Assembly (NCBI GenBank): GCA_021818685.1
Contig: JAKATP010000013.1
Span: forward strand, 1-38,645
From: Bacillota bacterium
Lineage (GTDB): Bacteria; Bacillota; Sulfobacillia; Sulfobacillales; JAIMBI01
Direction of reading: 5' to 3'
DNA: 38,645 nt
Shown here: positions 16,300 through 23,827 of the stretch, one piece after another
Layout: the number at the start of each line of letters is the position of its first letter
How positions within the stretch are numbered: the stretch's first letter is position 1
The notes under the pieces: model-generated
The model's database searches: none
Seen by the model: only the letters and a program-made list of their open reading frames with translations
What the model was told of the DNA's origin: nothing
Translations under genes and position numbers: made by a program

Positions 16300-16764
16300 A
16301 TGGCGGGAGATGAGGAGAGTCTCGATGCCCTCTGGCTGGAGGCGCAGCGGGTGGTGCGGCACCGCATCCGCCATGCCCTTCAGGATCAGATTCCAGGCGC
16401 GGTAGGCGGGGGCGGCCTTCGCATCCTCGGACACGTCGTGCAGGCCGGGACCCTGTCGCCCGCGGATCTGGTCCACCGGTTTGATATCCGCAGCAGCACC
16501 ATCACAGCCCATCTCGACCGGCTGGAGGCGGCCGGCTGGCTTCGGCGCGAGCCGGCTTTGGGGACACCCTCGCGCATCCAGGTGACGGCCACCGAAGCGG
16601 GTCGGGACACGTACCGCCGCTACCTGGCCATTCGACAGCAGGTGGTCGAGCACTTCTTGGAGCCTCTCGCAGAGACGGAACGGGAGGCGCTCCGGCGCAT
16701 GCTGGCCGAGGTGCTGGAGCCGGCGCGGGCTCCTCTGCGCCACGGCCGGCGGGGAGGGAACTAA
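16300..16764 (+). CDS. MarR-family transcriptional regulator
   Basis: A 154-residue winged-helix repressor-like protein. The DNA-binding part is LSPADLVHRFDIRSSTITAHLDRLEAAGWLRREP (about 52-85), written here as two linked elements: the helix-turn-helix and the start of the wing. The wing continues through SRIQVTATEAGRD. Terminal helices would form the dimer. MarR proteins usually repress an adjacent exporter gene and release on binding a small ligand; an ABC exporter follows two bases after the stop, fitting this model. Palindromic GCTAGC repeats lie upstream. The ATG at 16300 has only a weak ribosome site (GGGGCG). Confidence 0.88.
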   Translation: MAGDEESLDALWLEAQRVVRHRIRHALQDQIPGAVGGGGLRILGHVVQAGTLSPADLVHRFDIRSSTITAHLDRLEAAGWLRREPALGTPSRIQVTATEAGRDTYRRYLAIRQQVVEHFLEPLAETEREALRRMLAEVLEPARAPLRHGRRGGN

Positions 16765-16766
16765 CG

Positions 16767-18632
16767 ATGGGCATGGGCATGGGCGGCGGACTTCACGGCG
16801 TCTGGGAGGGGCGTCGGGCGATGAGCATTCTGGAGACCGGAGCGCGTCCGACCAAAAAGACGCTCCGGCGCCTCGGTCGGGCCCTTCGCCCTCACCGCGC
16901 ATCCATCGCCGGCGTGCTGGGATTCACGGTGCTGGGCGTGCTGCTGGGCCTCGTGCCCCCACTCCTGATGCGGGCCATTATCGACACCGCCATTGCCGGG
17001 CACAACCTCCACCTTTTATGGTGGCTCGCGGCCGGTTTGCTCGCATTTCCGTCCGCCGCGGCGGTCAACTCGGTGGCGCAGAATTACCTGAACCAGGTCG
17101 TGGCCCAGGCCCTCATCCATGACCTGCGCACCGCCATGTATGAACACGGGCAGAAGCTTGGCGTGAGCTTCTACACGAAGACCCCGGGCGGCGAAATCCA
17201 CTCCCGCCTGGTGAATGACCTGAACGCGGTGCAGATGGTACTACGACGCACCCTGACCGGACTCTTTGTGAATGTGCTCACGATGTCGTTCACCCTGGGC
17301 ACCATGTTTGTCATCAACTGGAAGCTGGCCTTGGCTGCGACCCTGGTGCTGCCCGCGTTTGCGCTGCCGGTGATGAGTTTCGGGCGTCGGACTTATGCCG
17401 CCATCAATCTGACGCAAGGAGCCATGTCACGGCTCACGGCGCATCTGGAGGAGACGCTCACCCTGTCAGGCATCATGGTGGTGAAGAGCTTCGGTACGCG
17501 GATGCGGGAGGCGCGCCGCTTTCGCGGCCTGTCCGGCGAGGTGAAGACGTACTCCATCCGGCAGAACATGGTGGGACAGTGGCTCAACATGCTGGTGGGG
17601 GTGCTGTCGGCGCTTGGTCCGGCGGTCCTCTACGGCTACGGCGGCTACCTGGTGATTGACCATAAGGCGGCGCTCGGCACCATCGTCGCCTTTTCCACCT
17701 ATTTGGTGCAGCTTTACAATCCGGCCTCATCGCTCGCGGGCAGCAACACGTCCCTCATCGGCGGTCTAGCCCTGTTCGACCGCATCTTCAGCTTTCTCGA
17801 TATTCCCATCGACGTGCCGGAACCCGAGAAGCCGGCCTCCCTGCAGGGAGCCGGTGGGCTCACGCCGCTCGGCCTGGAGTTCGACGGGGTGCGTTTTGGG
17901 TACAAGCCGGGCGAGGAAGTGCTCCACGGCATTTCGTTTGACGCGCGTCCGGCCGAACTCACCGCCATCGTGGGGCGGAGCGGAGCCGGCAAGAGCACGA
18001 TCCTGTCCTTAGGGGCGCGGTTCTACGACCCGGAAGCGGGCACCGTGCGGCTGCAGGGGATTCCGCTCCCGAAGCTTTCCGAAGAGACCTTCCGGCAGGC
18101 GGTCTCGGTGGTGACCCAGGAACTGTTCTTATTCCACACCACCCTCGAGGACAATATTCGCTACGGCCGTCCGGAGGCCACGGACCGAGAAGTGCGGGAG
18201 GCGGTGGAGGCGGCGCAGCTGCAGGAACTGGTGGACTCGATGCCCGACGGTCTGCACACGGTGGTGGGTGAACGCGGCTACCGACTTTCGGGCGGGGAGA
18301 AGCAGCGGGTGGCGATCGCGCGGGCTATCTTGCGCAACCCATCCGTGCTGCTCTTGGACGAGGCGACCAGCTCCCTTGACAGCCACGCCGAGCGCCTCAT
18401 CCAAGAAGCCTTGCAACGGCTCTTCGAAGGTCGGACGGTGGTCGCGATCGCACACCGGCTGTCCACGATCCTGCGGGCCGATCAGATTCTCGTGATGGAG
18501 GACGGACGACTTCGGGAGCGGGGCCGGCACCAAGAACTCCTCGCTCAAAACGGCCTGTATGCCCGTCTGTTCCATGAGCAGTTCGACCCGGGTCTCGCGA
18601 CGGTGCGGGACGAGGCCGCAGCCGGCGCCTAG
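16767..18632 (+). CDS. ABC exporter, fused membrane and ATPase half-transporter
   Basis: A 621-residue type-I ABC exporter half, expected to work as a dimer in the cytoplasmic membrane. Six hydrophobic segments span about 45-320. The nucleotide-binding domain carries Walker A GRSGAGKST (about 403-411), a Q-loop in VVTQELFLF, signature LSGGEKQRVAIARA (about 507), Walker B VLLLDEATSSLD and switch AHRLST. All key residues are intact. The N-terminus starts MGMGMGGG, coded by three tandem ATGGGC hexamers, with GGGGAGGG eight bases before the ATG. It follows the MarR gene by two bases, suggesting regulated drug or metabolite export (BmrA/LmrA type). The substrate is unknown. The gene ends overlapping the stop of an opposing gene. 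Confidence 0.93.
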   Translation: MGMGMGGGLHGVWEGRRAMSILETGARPTKKTLRRLGRALRPHRASIAGVLGFTVLGVLLGLVPPLLMRAIIDTAIAGHNLHLLWWLAAGLLAFPSAAAVNSVAQNYLNQVVAQALIHDLRTAMYEHGQKLGVSFYTKTPGGEIHSRLVNDLNAVQMVLRRTLTGLFVNVLTMSFTLGTMFVINWKLALAATLVLPAFALPVMSFGRRTYAAINLTQGAMSRLTAHLEETLTLSGIMVVKSFGTRMREARRFRGLSGEVKTYSIRQNMVGQWLNMLVGVLSALGPAVLYGYGGYLVIDHKAALGTIVAFSTYLVQLYNPASSLAGSNTSLIGGLALFDRIFSFLDIPIDVPEPEKPASLQGAGGLTPLGLEFDGVRFGYKPGEEVLHGISFDARPAELTAIVGRSGAGKSTILSLGARFYDPEAGTVRLQGIPLPKLSEETFRQAVSVVTQELFLFHTTLEDNIRYGRPEATDREVREAVEAAQLQELVDSMPDGLHTVVGERGYRLSGGEKQRVAIARAILRNPSVLLLDEATSSLDSHAERLIQEALQRLFEGRTVVAIAHRLSTILRADQILVMEDGRLRERGRHQELLAQNGLYARLFHEQFDPGLATVRDEAAAGA

Positions 18633-18955
18633 TCCTGGAGGGGTCGCCGCGACATCTGCGCCATAAGCCGCTCACGAAAGCGGGGACGGGCGTCGGCGAG
18701 CCGCCCCGTGAGCTTCAAAACCAGGACCTCGAGCAAGTCAAGGTCGTCGGCCGACGACGGGGTGACCAAGTCCGTCACCAGATCCGTGAACAGCTCCGCC
18801 ACCAGGTCACGGCCCTCGTCGGAGGCCAGGAACCGCTCCACCTGATGCTGGATGTGCGGCTCTAAACGCCGTAAGAAGCGGGACGCCAAAAAGCCTTCAA
18901 GGTTCTCGCGGGTCGGGATGGATGCCACCTCCCGGTACTGACCCCATGCTAACAC
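18629..18955 (-). CDS. Hypothetical protein, mostly helical
   Basis: A protein of up to 108 residues that I do not recognise. It is charged and looks alpha-helical throughout (LEGFLASRFLRRLEPHIQH; GRDLVAELFTDLVTDLV; RPRFRERLMAQMSRR), with no membrane segment, signal peptide or Cys motif. The start is unclear: GTG 18955 is the longest, while a good GGGAGGTGG ribosome-site-like sequence lies inside the frame near 18930 and points to a later start, though no standard start codon stands at the right distance. Its stop overlaps the ABC transporter stop in a shared CTAG. Codon use looks like real genes, and nothing else fills this interval. Confidence 0.5.
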   Translation of the reverse strand: MLAWGQYREVASIPTRENLEGFLASRFLRRLEPHIQHQVERFLASDEGRDLVAELFTDLVTDLVTPSSADDLDLLEVLVLKLTGRLADARPRFRERLMAQMSRRPLQD

Positions 18956-18973
18956 AGCGTGGCAGAGGACCGG

Positions 18974-19002
18974 TTGGCGCGGCCCGGGGTGCGTGGTAGA
19001 AT
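18974..19002 (+). promoter_or_regulatory. Promoter of the thiamin-regulated operon
   Basis: TTGGCG (18974-18979) and TAGAAT (18997-19002) are 17 bases apart, with an extended TGG before the -10. Transcription would start around 19009, directly before the TPP riboswitch. Confidence 0.75.
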
Positions 19003-19009
19003 GGGCGCG

Positions 19010-19090
19010 CTAGGGGAGCTCCATACGGGGCTGAGAGGCTCGGCCGACCCTCAACGACCTGATCTGGGTAATACCAGCGAAGGGAAGCAG
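19010..19090 (+). promoter_or_regulatory. TPP (thiamin pyrophosphate) riboswitch, THI element
   Basis: The conserved blocks appear in order: GGGGAGCTCC at the P1/P2 start, GGGCTGAGAGG (the CUGAGA core), GACCCT, ACCTGATCTGGGTAATACCAGC (given in two parts: ACCTGATCTGG and GTAATACCAGC) and GCGAAGGGAA. This is an almost textbook TPP aptamer. It is followed at once by a terminator hairpin, so high thiamin pyrophosphate should stop transcription of the permease and thiazole genes. Confidence 0.96.
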
Positions 19091-19098
19091 GGAATACC

Positions 19099-19121
19099 AC
19101 CACCCTTGCGGGTGGTTTTTT
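19099..19121 (+). terminator. Riboswitch-controlled terminator
   Basis: ACCACCC (19099-19105) pairs with GGGTGGT (19110-19116) around a TTGC loop and runs into T residues up to 19121. It lies eight bases after the TPP aptamer and before the ribosome site of the permease, the expected place for ligand-dependent premature termination. Confidence 0.9.
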
Positions 19122-19168
19122 GCGCCGCGGCCTTGCCCCGGACTAACGGGGGGAGGAAGCAGGAAAGC

Positions 19169-20560
19169 ATGCAACAACCGGTGTCAGATGCCGTCTGGCG
19201 CATCGAGACCAATGGAGGCAATCCGGTCGAGGCCGACCTGCGGCACGGATCGCTCCGTGACCTGTTCTGGGTGTGGTTCGCCGCCAACCTCGCGATTGTC
19301 GGTCTCGTGCTGGGTGCTGCCGTGATGAGCTACGGACTGGCCTTCTGGCAGGGACTGCTGGCCATCTTGGGCGCCTTCTCGTTCGTCCTGATTGGCTACT
19401 TTGCCATCCCCGGGGCGCGCACCGGGGTGCCGACGATGATCTTGTCGCGGGCGACCTTCGGCACCCGCGGCAATCTGCTGCCAAGCCTCGTGTCGTGGCT
19501 AAACCTGGTGGGCTGGGAGACGGTCGTGCTGGTGGTGGCCACGTACGCGCTCGAGGGCGTGTTCCGGCGCCTCTTCGGCCTCGGCGCGTCGGCCGGCACG
19601 CTCACCTTGGCGCTTTTGGTCGTGATGGTGGTGGCGTTTTCGGTGGCCCTTCTCGGCCATGCCACCCTGGTGCGGGTGCAGACCGTCTTCTCCTATATCT
19701 TCGGGGTGCTGACGATCGGGGTCGCCATCTGGCTCGTGCCCCATATCAACTTCGCGCGCACACTTTCGCTGCCGGCCGGTCCTTGGCTGACGGGATTTCT
19801 GCCGGCTCTCTCCATTGTCGTCGCCGGTACCGGCCTCTCGTGGGTGAATACGGCCGCCGACTACACGCGCTACCTGAAGCGCGACACGCCGTCGCGCGGC
19901 ATCGTGGGCGCCACCACCTGGGGTGCCGTCATCCCGGCCGTCTGCCTGATGGTGTTGGGGGCCCTCTTGTACTCAGGGATGCCGGCTTTGGCGACAAGCG
20001 GCAACTACATCGACCTCCTCGAACACGCACTGCCCGCGTGGCTCGCGGTGCCGTACCTGCTGACGGCGGTGGCGAGCATGGTCACGGGCGACATCATGGA
20101 CATCTACTCCTCGGGACTGAGCCTCTTGGCGGCGCGGCTGCGGGTGGCGCGCTATAAGACGGTGGTCGTCGACGCGGTGCTGTCTGGGGCGGCGAGTCTG
20201 TATGTCATCCTGGCCGCGCATAACTTCATCGCGACCTTCAGCGCCTTTTTGACGCTGTTGGCGGCGGTTCTGGCTCCGTGGGCCGCCGTGTTCCTGGTGG
20301 ATCTGAGCACACGCCTGCGCGGCGGCATCAACGTGAGCGGGCTCTATGCGGATCAGGCTGGCCCTTACGCCGGTGTGCGCTGGCCGGCCCTGGTAGCCTG
20401 GCTCTTCGGGCTCCTGCTCGGTCTCTCGCTGACGTCCAGCACATTGTGGAGCGGACCTCTGGCACACGGCGTCTTCCAGGAGTCGAATCTCGGGTATCTG
20501 GTCGGTTTCGTCGTGGCGGCGGCGGTATATGCGGCCCTGGGCGGGGTGAAAGAACGGTGA
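19169..20560 (+). CDS. NCS1-family permease, CytX-like (hydroxymethylpyrimidine uptake)
   Basis: A 463-residue cytoplasmic-membrane permease of the nucleobase:cation symporter-1 family with about twelve hydrophobic segments. Family landmarks include VWFAANLAIVGLVLGA near 32-47, GARTGVPTMILSRATFGTRG near 83-102, and SWVNTAADYTRYLKRDTPS in the middle. The upstream TPP riboswitch and downstream thiazole genes indicate a thiamin-precursor transporter, most likely for hydroxymethylpyrimidine (CytX). Family members without such context move cytosine, allantoin or hydantoins. ATG 19169 follows GGGGGGAGGAAGCAGG. The frame is open upstream through the riboswitch, but that part is non-coding. Confidence 0.88.
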   Translation: MQQPVSDAVWRIETNGGNPVEADLRHGSLRDLFWVWFAANLAIVGLVLGAAVMSYGLAFWQGLLAILGAFSFVLIGYFAIPGARTGVPTMILSRATFGTRGNLLPSLVSWLNLVGWETVVLVVATYALEGVFRRLFGLGASAGTLTLALLVVMVVAFSVALLGHATLVRVQTVFSYIFGVLTIGVAIWLVPHINFARTLSLPAGPWLTGFLPALSIVVAGTGLSWVNTAADYTRYLKRDTPSRGIVGATTWGAVIPAVCLMVLGALLYSGMPALATSGNYIDLLEHALPAWLAVPYLLTAVASMVTGDIMDIYSSGLSLLAARLRVARYKTVVVDAVLSGAASLYVILAAHNFIATFSAFLTLLAAVLAPWAAVFLVDLSTRLRGGINVSGLYADQAGPYAGVRWPALVAWLFGLLLGLSLTSSTLWSGPLAHGVFQESNLGYLVGFVVAAAVYAALGGVKER

Positions 20561-21177
20561 TCGTGGCGCTGGTCGACTACGGGCGGGCGCCCGCCGACTG
20601 GTGGGAGCGGGCGCGGGCGCTGTCGACGGAAGTGGATGCCCTGATTCTTAGGGCGAAACAGGAGAGTGCGGGACGGCAGTGGGAGCTCGCGGTGCAGGCG
20701 GCCGCGCTGTCCTGCCCGGTATGGCTGGCCGATCGGGCCGACGTGGCGCGGGCAGCCGGCCTGGCGGGCGTACATCTGCCGGAGGACGGGTTGCGGCCGG
20801 AGGCTGTCCGGGCCTGGTGGCCGGGAGCGTTCGTGTCTCGCGCGGTGCATGCGGTGCCGGAGACCGCGTTGGTGCGGGGAGCCGACGTGCTCGTATTCGG
20901 GCACCTCTTTGAGACCCGTTCCAAACCCGGACTGCCGCCGCGCGGTGCCGGGGCCGCGCGGGCGGTCGTGGAGGGGGCGCCTTGTCCCGTGCTGGGCATC
21001 GGAGGCGTGCGGGCCGAACGGGTGTCCGCCCTGGCGGGATCGGGTCTCGCCGGGGTGGTGGCGGCCGACGCGCTCTTCCTGGCCGACGATCCCGCCGCAG
21101 CGGCCCGCAGGCTCCGGCAGGCGTGGGCACAGGTGGTGAGAGACCGGGACGGGGAGAGGAGGCCGGAGAGACCATGA
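20557..21177 (+). CDS. tenI: TenI-like thiazole tautomerase (thiamin phosphate synthase fold)
   Basis: A 206-residue TIM-barrel protein of the ThiE/TenI family. The stretch DVLVFGHLFETRSKPGLPPR near 110-130 is the TenI form of the phosphate-loop region (GHxFET-SK-G-PPRG), followed by CPVLGIGGVRAERV. TenI changes the thiazole carboxylate phosphate tautomer made by ThiG, after which ThiE joins the thiazole to the pyrimidine. The position before thiS-thiG-thiF matches the Bacillus tenI-thiO-thiS-thiG-thiF order and favours TenI over ThiE. GTG 20557 overlaps the permease stop; another GTG at 20563 is possible. The end overlaps thiS (ATGA). Confidence 0.78.
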   Translation: MIVALVDYGRAPADWWERARALSTEVDALILRAKQESAGRQWELAVQAAALSCPVWLADRADVARAAGLAGVHLPEDGLRPEAVRAWWPGAFVSRAVHAVPETALVRGADVLVFGHLFETRSKPGLPPRGAGAARAVVEGAPCPVLGIGGVRAERVSALAGSGLAGVVAADALFLADDPAAAARRLRQAWAQVVRDRDGERRPERP

Positions 21178-21374
21178 CCCTGACGGTCAATGGGGAGCGG
21201 CGGGAGGTCCCGGACGTGGCCACGATAGCGGAGCTGTTGGACCACTTCCGGATCCAGCACCAGGCGGTGGGCGTGCTCATCAATGGCGAGGTGGTGGGCC
21301 GCGGCGACTTCGGAACGGCGCCCGTCCGCGAGGGCGACACCCTCGACATCGTCCGGTTTGTGGGCGGCGGCTAG
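21174..21374 (+). CDS. thiS: Sulfur carrier protein ThiS
   Basis: A 66-residue ubiquitin-like protein that delivers sulfur for thiazole synthesis. It starts MTLTVNGERREVPD, has the AVGVLINGEVVGRGDF strand region in the middle, and ends in the required Gly-Gly (FVGGG), which is adenylated by ThiF and converted to thiocarboxylate. Length is typical. ATG 21174 overlaps the TenI stop, with GAGGAGG-type purines upstream. Confidence 0.95.
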   Translation: MTLTVNGERREVPDVATIAELLDHFRIQHQAVGVLINGEVVGRGDFGTAPVREGDTLDIVRFVGGG

Positions 21375-21462
21375 GTGTGGCCGCAAGGCGCGGTTGGTGT
21401 AGGTTGACGGAAGTCGGTATGGGTAAGGCCTTCAGTGGGCGAGTGGGGGAAAGGAGACGGCC

Positions 21463-22254
21463 ATGACAGGAGAAGATCGGGCTCTTCAGATCGGGGAGCG
21501 CAGGTTTGGGTCGCGGCTTTTTGTGGGGACGGGGAAGTACGCCACCTGGGAGCTCATGAAAGAGGCGCTGGCCGCTTCCGGTTCGGAGCTTGTCACGGTG
21601 GCCGTGCGCCGGGTCAACATCGACCGGCCGGAGGAACCGTCGCTCTTGAACTACATTCCGGAGGGGGTGACGCTCCTGCCCAACACCGCCGGGTGCTACA
21701 CGGTGGAGGAGGCGGTCACCACGGCTCGGCTGGCACGGGCGGCTGGGCTCGGCGCGCTGGTCAAGCTCGAGGTGATCGGGGATCAGGAGCTCTTGTGGCC
21801 CGATCCGGTCGGCACCCTGCGGGCCACGGAGCAGCTGGTGCAGGAAGGCTTCACGGTGATGGTGTATACGACTCCGGACCCGGTCCTGGCCGTACACCTC
21901 GAAAAGGCGGGGGCCGCGGCCGTGATGCCGCTCGGGTCTCCTATCGGCTCCGGACAGGGTGTGCTGGACGTGGACGCCGTCATCAAGATTCGCGCCCGGG
22001 TACAGGTGCCGGTCGTGGTTGACGCCGGGATCGGCTCGCCGGCCGACGCGGCGCTCGCGATGGAGCATGGAGCCGATGCGGTCTTGGTCAACACGGCGAT
22101 TGCGGCGGCCGCCGACCCGGTCTTGATGGCGCGGGCGATGAAGAGGGCGGTGGAAGCGGGACGCATGGGGTATCTGGCCGGCCGCATGCCTCGTCGGGGT
22201 GCATCCGCGTCCTCCCCCACCGAGGGGCGGGTGTCCCAGCCGGCCGGGGCATGA
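21463..22254 (+). CDS. thiG: Thiazole synthase ThiG
   Basis: A 263-residue TIM-barrel enzyme that builds the thiamin thiazole from deoxyxylulose phosphate, an imino acid and ThiS thiocarboxylate. SRLFVGTGKY near 18-27, NTAGCYTVEEAV near 71-82 and VKLEVIGD (Schiff-base Lys101) are clear; MPLGSPIGSGQG and VDAGIGSPADAA form the phosphate-binding loops. A non-conserved tail of about 25 residues follows the core. AAAGGAGA precedes the ATG by six bases. An 88-base gap separates it from thiS, and it overlaps thiF by four bases. Confidence 0.96.
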   Translation: MTGEDRALQIGERRFGSRLFVGTGKYATWELMKEALAASGSELVTVAVRRVNIDRPEEPSLLNYIPEGVTLLPNTAGCYTVEEAVTTARLARAAGLGALVKLEVIGDQELLWPDPVGTLRATEQLVQEGFTVMVYTTPDPVLAVHLEKAGAAAVMPLGSPIGSGQGVLDVDAVIKIRARVQVPVVVDAGIGSPADAALAMEHGADAVLVNTAIAAAADPVLMARAMKRAVEAGRMGYLAGRMPRRGASASSPTEGRVSQPAGA

Positions 22255-23060
22255 GCGGCGCGTTTCCCGTTATCCGCGACGCGGACCGCGTGCGCCGGCT
22301 TGCGGCCCTGCCACAGGTGCGGCCGCAGGCCCTTGACCGGCTCAGGCGCGCCGCGGTGGCCGTGGTCGGGGTGGGCGGACTCGGGACCGCCGCGGCGCCT
22401 TACCTGGCGGCGGCCGGCGTCGGCCGTCTCCGCCTCATCGACCCCGACGTAGTGCAGGAGACGGACCTTGGCCGCCAGATTCTTTACGGCCCGGCTGACG
22501 TCGGGCAGCCCAAAGTCAAGGCGGCGGCGGCCGCCTTGACCGCGCAGGCCCCGGCCACGGTCGTGGAGGTGTCGACGGAAGCGCTTGACGCCCATAACGG
22601 GCGGCGCCTGCTTGAGGGGGTCGACGTCATCCTCGATGGACTGGACGAGGGCCGGCCCCGCGACTTTCTCAATGAATACGCCGTCCGGACCGGGACGCCC
22701 GTTGTGTTTGGAGGCGCCCTCGGCTATGAAGGCCAGGTGGTGGTGGTCGCTCCGTCCGGGCCCTGTCTGCACTGTCTGTTCGGGTCGGTGGCCGATGCGG
22801 CCGCCGACTGCGCGCGGGAGGGGATTCTGGGCCCGCTGGTGGGCGTCGTGGGAGCTCTGCAGGCGGCCGAAGCGTTGAAGTGGGTGATGGGGCTCGGGGC
22901 GCCGCTTCGGGGCCGTGTGTTGCAAATCGACTTGTTCGCCGGCGCGACGCGGGTTTTGAGCTTTGCACCGCGCGCACACTGTCCGGTCTGCGGCGGCCAG
23001 GGCGTGCCGGGTGCGAGGCCTGCCGCGACGTCAGAGAGGAATCCCCACTCCCCTTCTTGA
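22251..23060 (+). CDS. thiF: ThiF/MoeB-family adenylyltransferase
   Basis: A 269-residue E1-like enzyme that adenylates the C-terminal glycine of ThiS. The nucleotide loop GVGGLGTAAAPYLAAAGVG is near 42-60, DLGRQILY provides the Arg finger, and two Cys pairs (CLHC at 172-175, CPVC at 244-247) bind zinc. Cys187 in ADCAREGILGPLVGVVG lies at the position of the mobile-loop Cys of this family. Length is normal for a stand-alone ThiF/MoeB without a rhodanese domain. ATG overlaps the thiG stop. MoeB activity towards MoaD is possible, but the thi context favours ThiF. A rhodanese gene lies close by on the other strand. Confidence 0.92.
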   Translation: MSGAFPVIRDADRVRRLAALPQVRPQALDRLRRAAVAVVGVGGLGTAAAPYLAAAGVGRLRLIDPDVVQETDLGRQILYGPADVGQPKVKAAAAALTAQAPATVVEVSTEALDAHNGRRLLEGVDVILDGLDEGRPRDFLNEYAVRTGTPVVFGGALGYEGQVVVVAPSGPCLHCLFGSVADAAADCAREGILGPLVGVVGALQAAEALKWVMGLGAPLRGRVLQIDLFAGATRVLSFAPRAHCPVCGGQGVPGARPAATSERNPHSPS

Positions 23061-23095
23061 ATGCTCCAGGCATCGGAAGCGGATTGCCGGGGGCG

Positions 23096-23827
23096 ATGCA
23101 GGTGAAGGTGAACCTCGGGGTGGAAGTGGACCCCAAAGGGCAGGCCATGGCTTGGGTAGCGGAACTTCCGGGATGCTACGCCCGCGGGCGCACGGCGCGC
23201 GAGGCGCTGGAGAAGATTTCGCTGGCGGTGGACGAGTACTGTGTGTGGCTTCGGGCGCACGGCGAGGAAATGGACCCGCCGGGCGCCGTGGAGGTGGCCG
23301 GGGTTGAGACCGTCCAGGTGGACAGCGACCTCGGGCAGGGCCTCTCGAGCGGCCTTTTCGCGTTTGACCAGGCCCCGGTGGATCCGGGGGTGGCGGCCCT
23401 GGCCCTGCGGGCGGCCTCGTACGCGCGGGCGGATCTCATGAGTCTCGTGGTGGGGCTCGGGCCGACAGCCCCCTCCGAGCCGCTGGAAGGCACCGCCCGA
23501 ACCTTGGCCCAGACGCTCGATCATATGGTGGTGACCGACCTCTGGTACGCGATCCGGCTTCTGCCCCCCAACGCCTTGGAGGAGCGCGCATACCTCCTGT
23601 CCGCCATCCGCGATGCGTGCCTGCCGGCGATGGCGGAGTGGGCCGATGAGTCCGCGCATGTGGAGCCCCATCTGTACCCGAGTCTCACGCTGCCCTCCGA
23701 TGCCGAAGGGGATCCCGCACAGGCCGGCAGTGAGGGCTGGACCGGCTACAAGGTTCTCCGCCGCTACGTGTGGCATGATCGCCTGCACTACCGGGCCTTG
23801 ATGAGGCGGACACGAGCCCAGGCCTAA
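23096..23827 (+). CDS. HicB-like N-terminal domain joined to a DinB-like domain
   Basis: A 243-residue protein. Residues 1-55 (VEVDPKGQAMAWVAELPGC, then ARGRTAREALEKISLAVDEY) fit the HicB/UPF0150 fold. Residues 95-240 fit the DinB/YfiT helical-bundle fold, with HMVVTDLWYAIRLLP near 142-156 and YKVLRRYVWHDRLHYRALMR near the end providing the spaced His residues that bind metal in that family. No HicA toxin partner is adjacent, so this is not an ordinary HicAB pair. Function unknown; a metal-dependent thiol transferase-like role is one possibility. ATG 23096 has GGGGG two bases upstream; earlier in-frame TTG starts exist. The stop shares bases with the opposing rhodanese stop. Confidence 0.6.
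   Translation: MQVKVNLGVEVDPKGQAMAWVAELPGCYARGRTAREALEKISLAVDEYCVWLRAHGEEMDPPGAVEVAGVETVQVDSDLGQGLSSGLFAFDQAPVDPGVAALALRAASYARADLMSLVVGLGPTAPSEPLEGTARTLAQTLDHMVVTDLWYAIRLLPPNALEERAYLLSAIRDACLPAMAEWADESAHVEPHLYPSLTLPSDAEGDPAQAGSEGWTGYKVLRRYVWHDRLHYRALMRRTRAQA

Noticed and set aside
21404-21430. TTGACG before thiG as an internal promoter
   Set aside because: No -10 at 16-18 bases; thiG is more simply read from the riboswitch promoter.
23096-23260. HicA-HicB toxin-antitoxin pair
   Set aside because: Only a HicB-like half exists, fused to another domain, and no HicA-like ORF is next to it on either strand.
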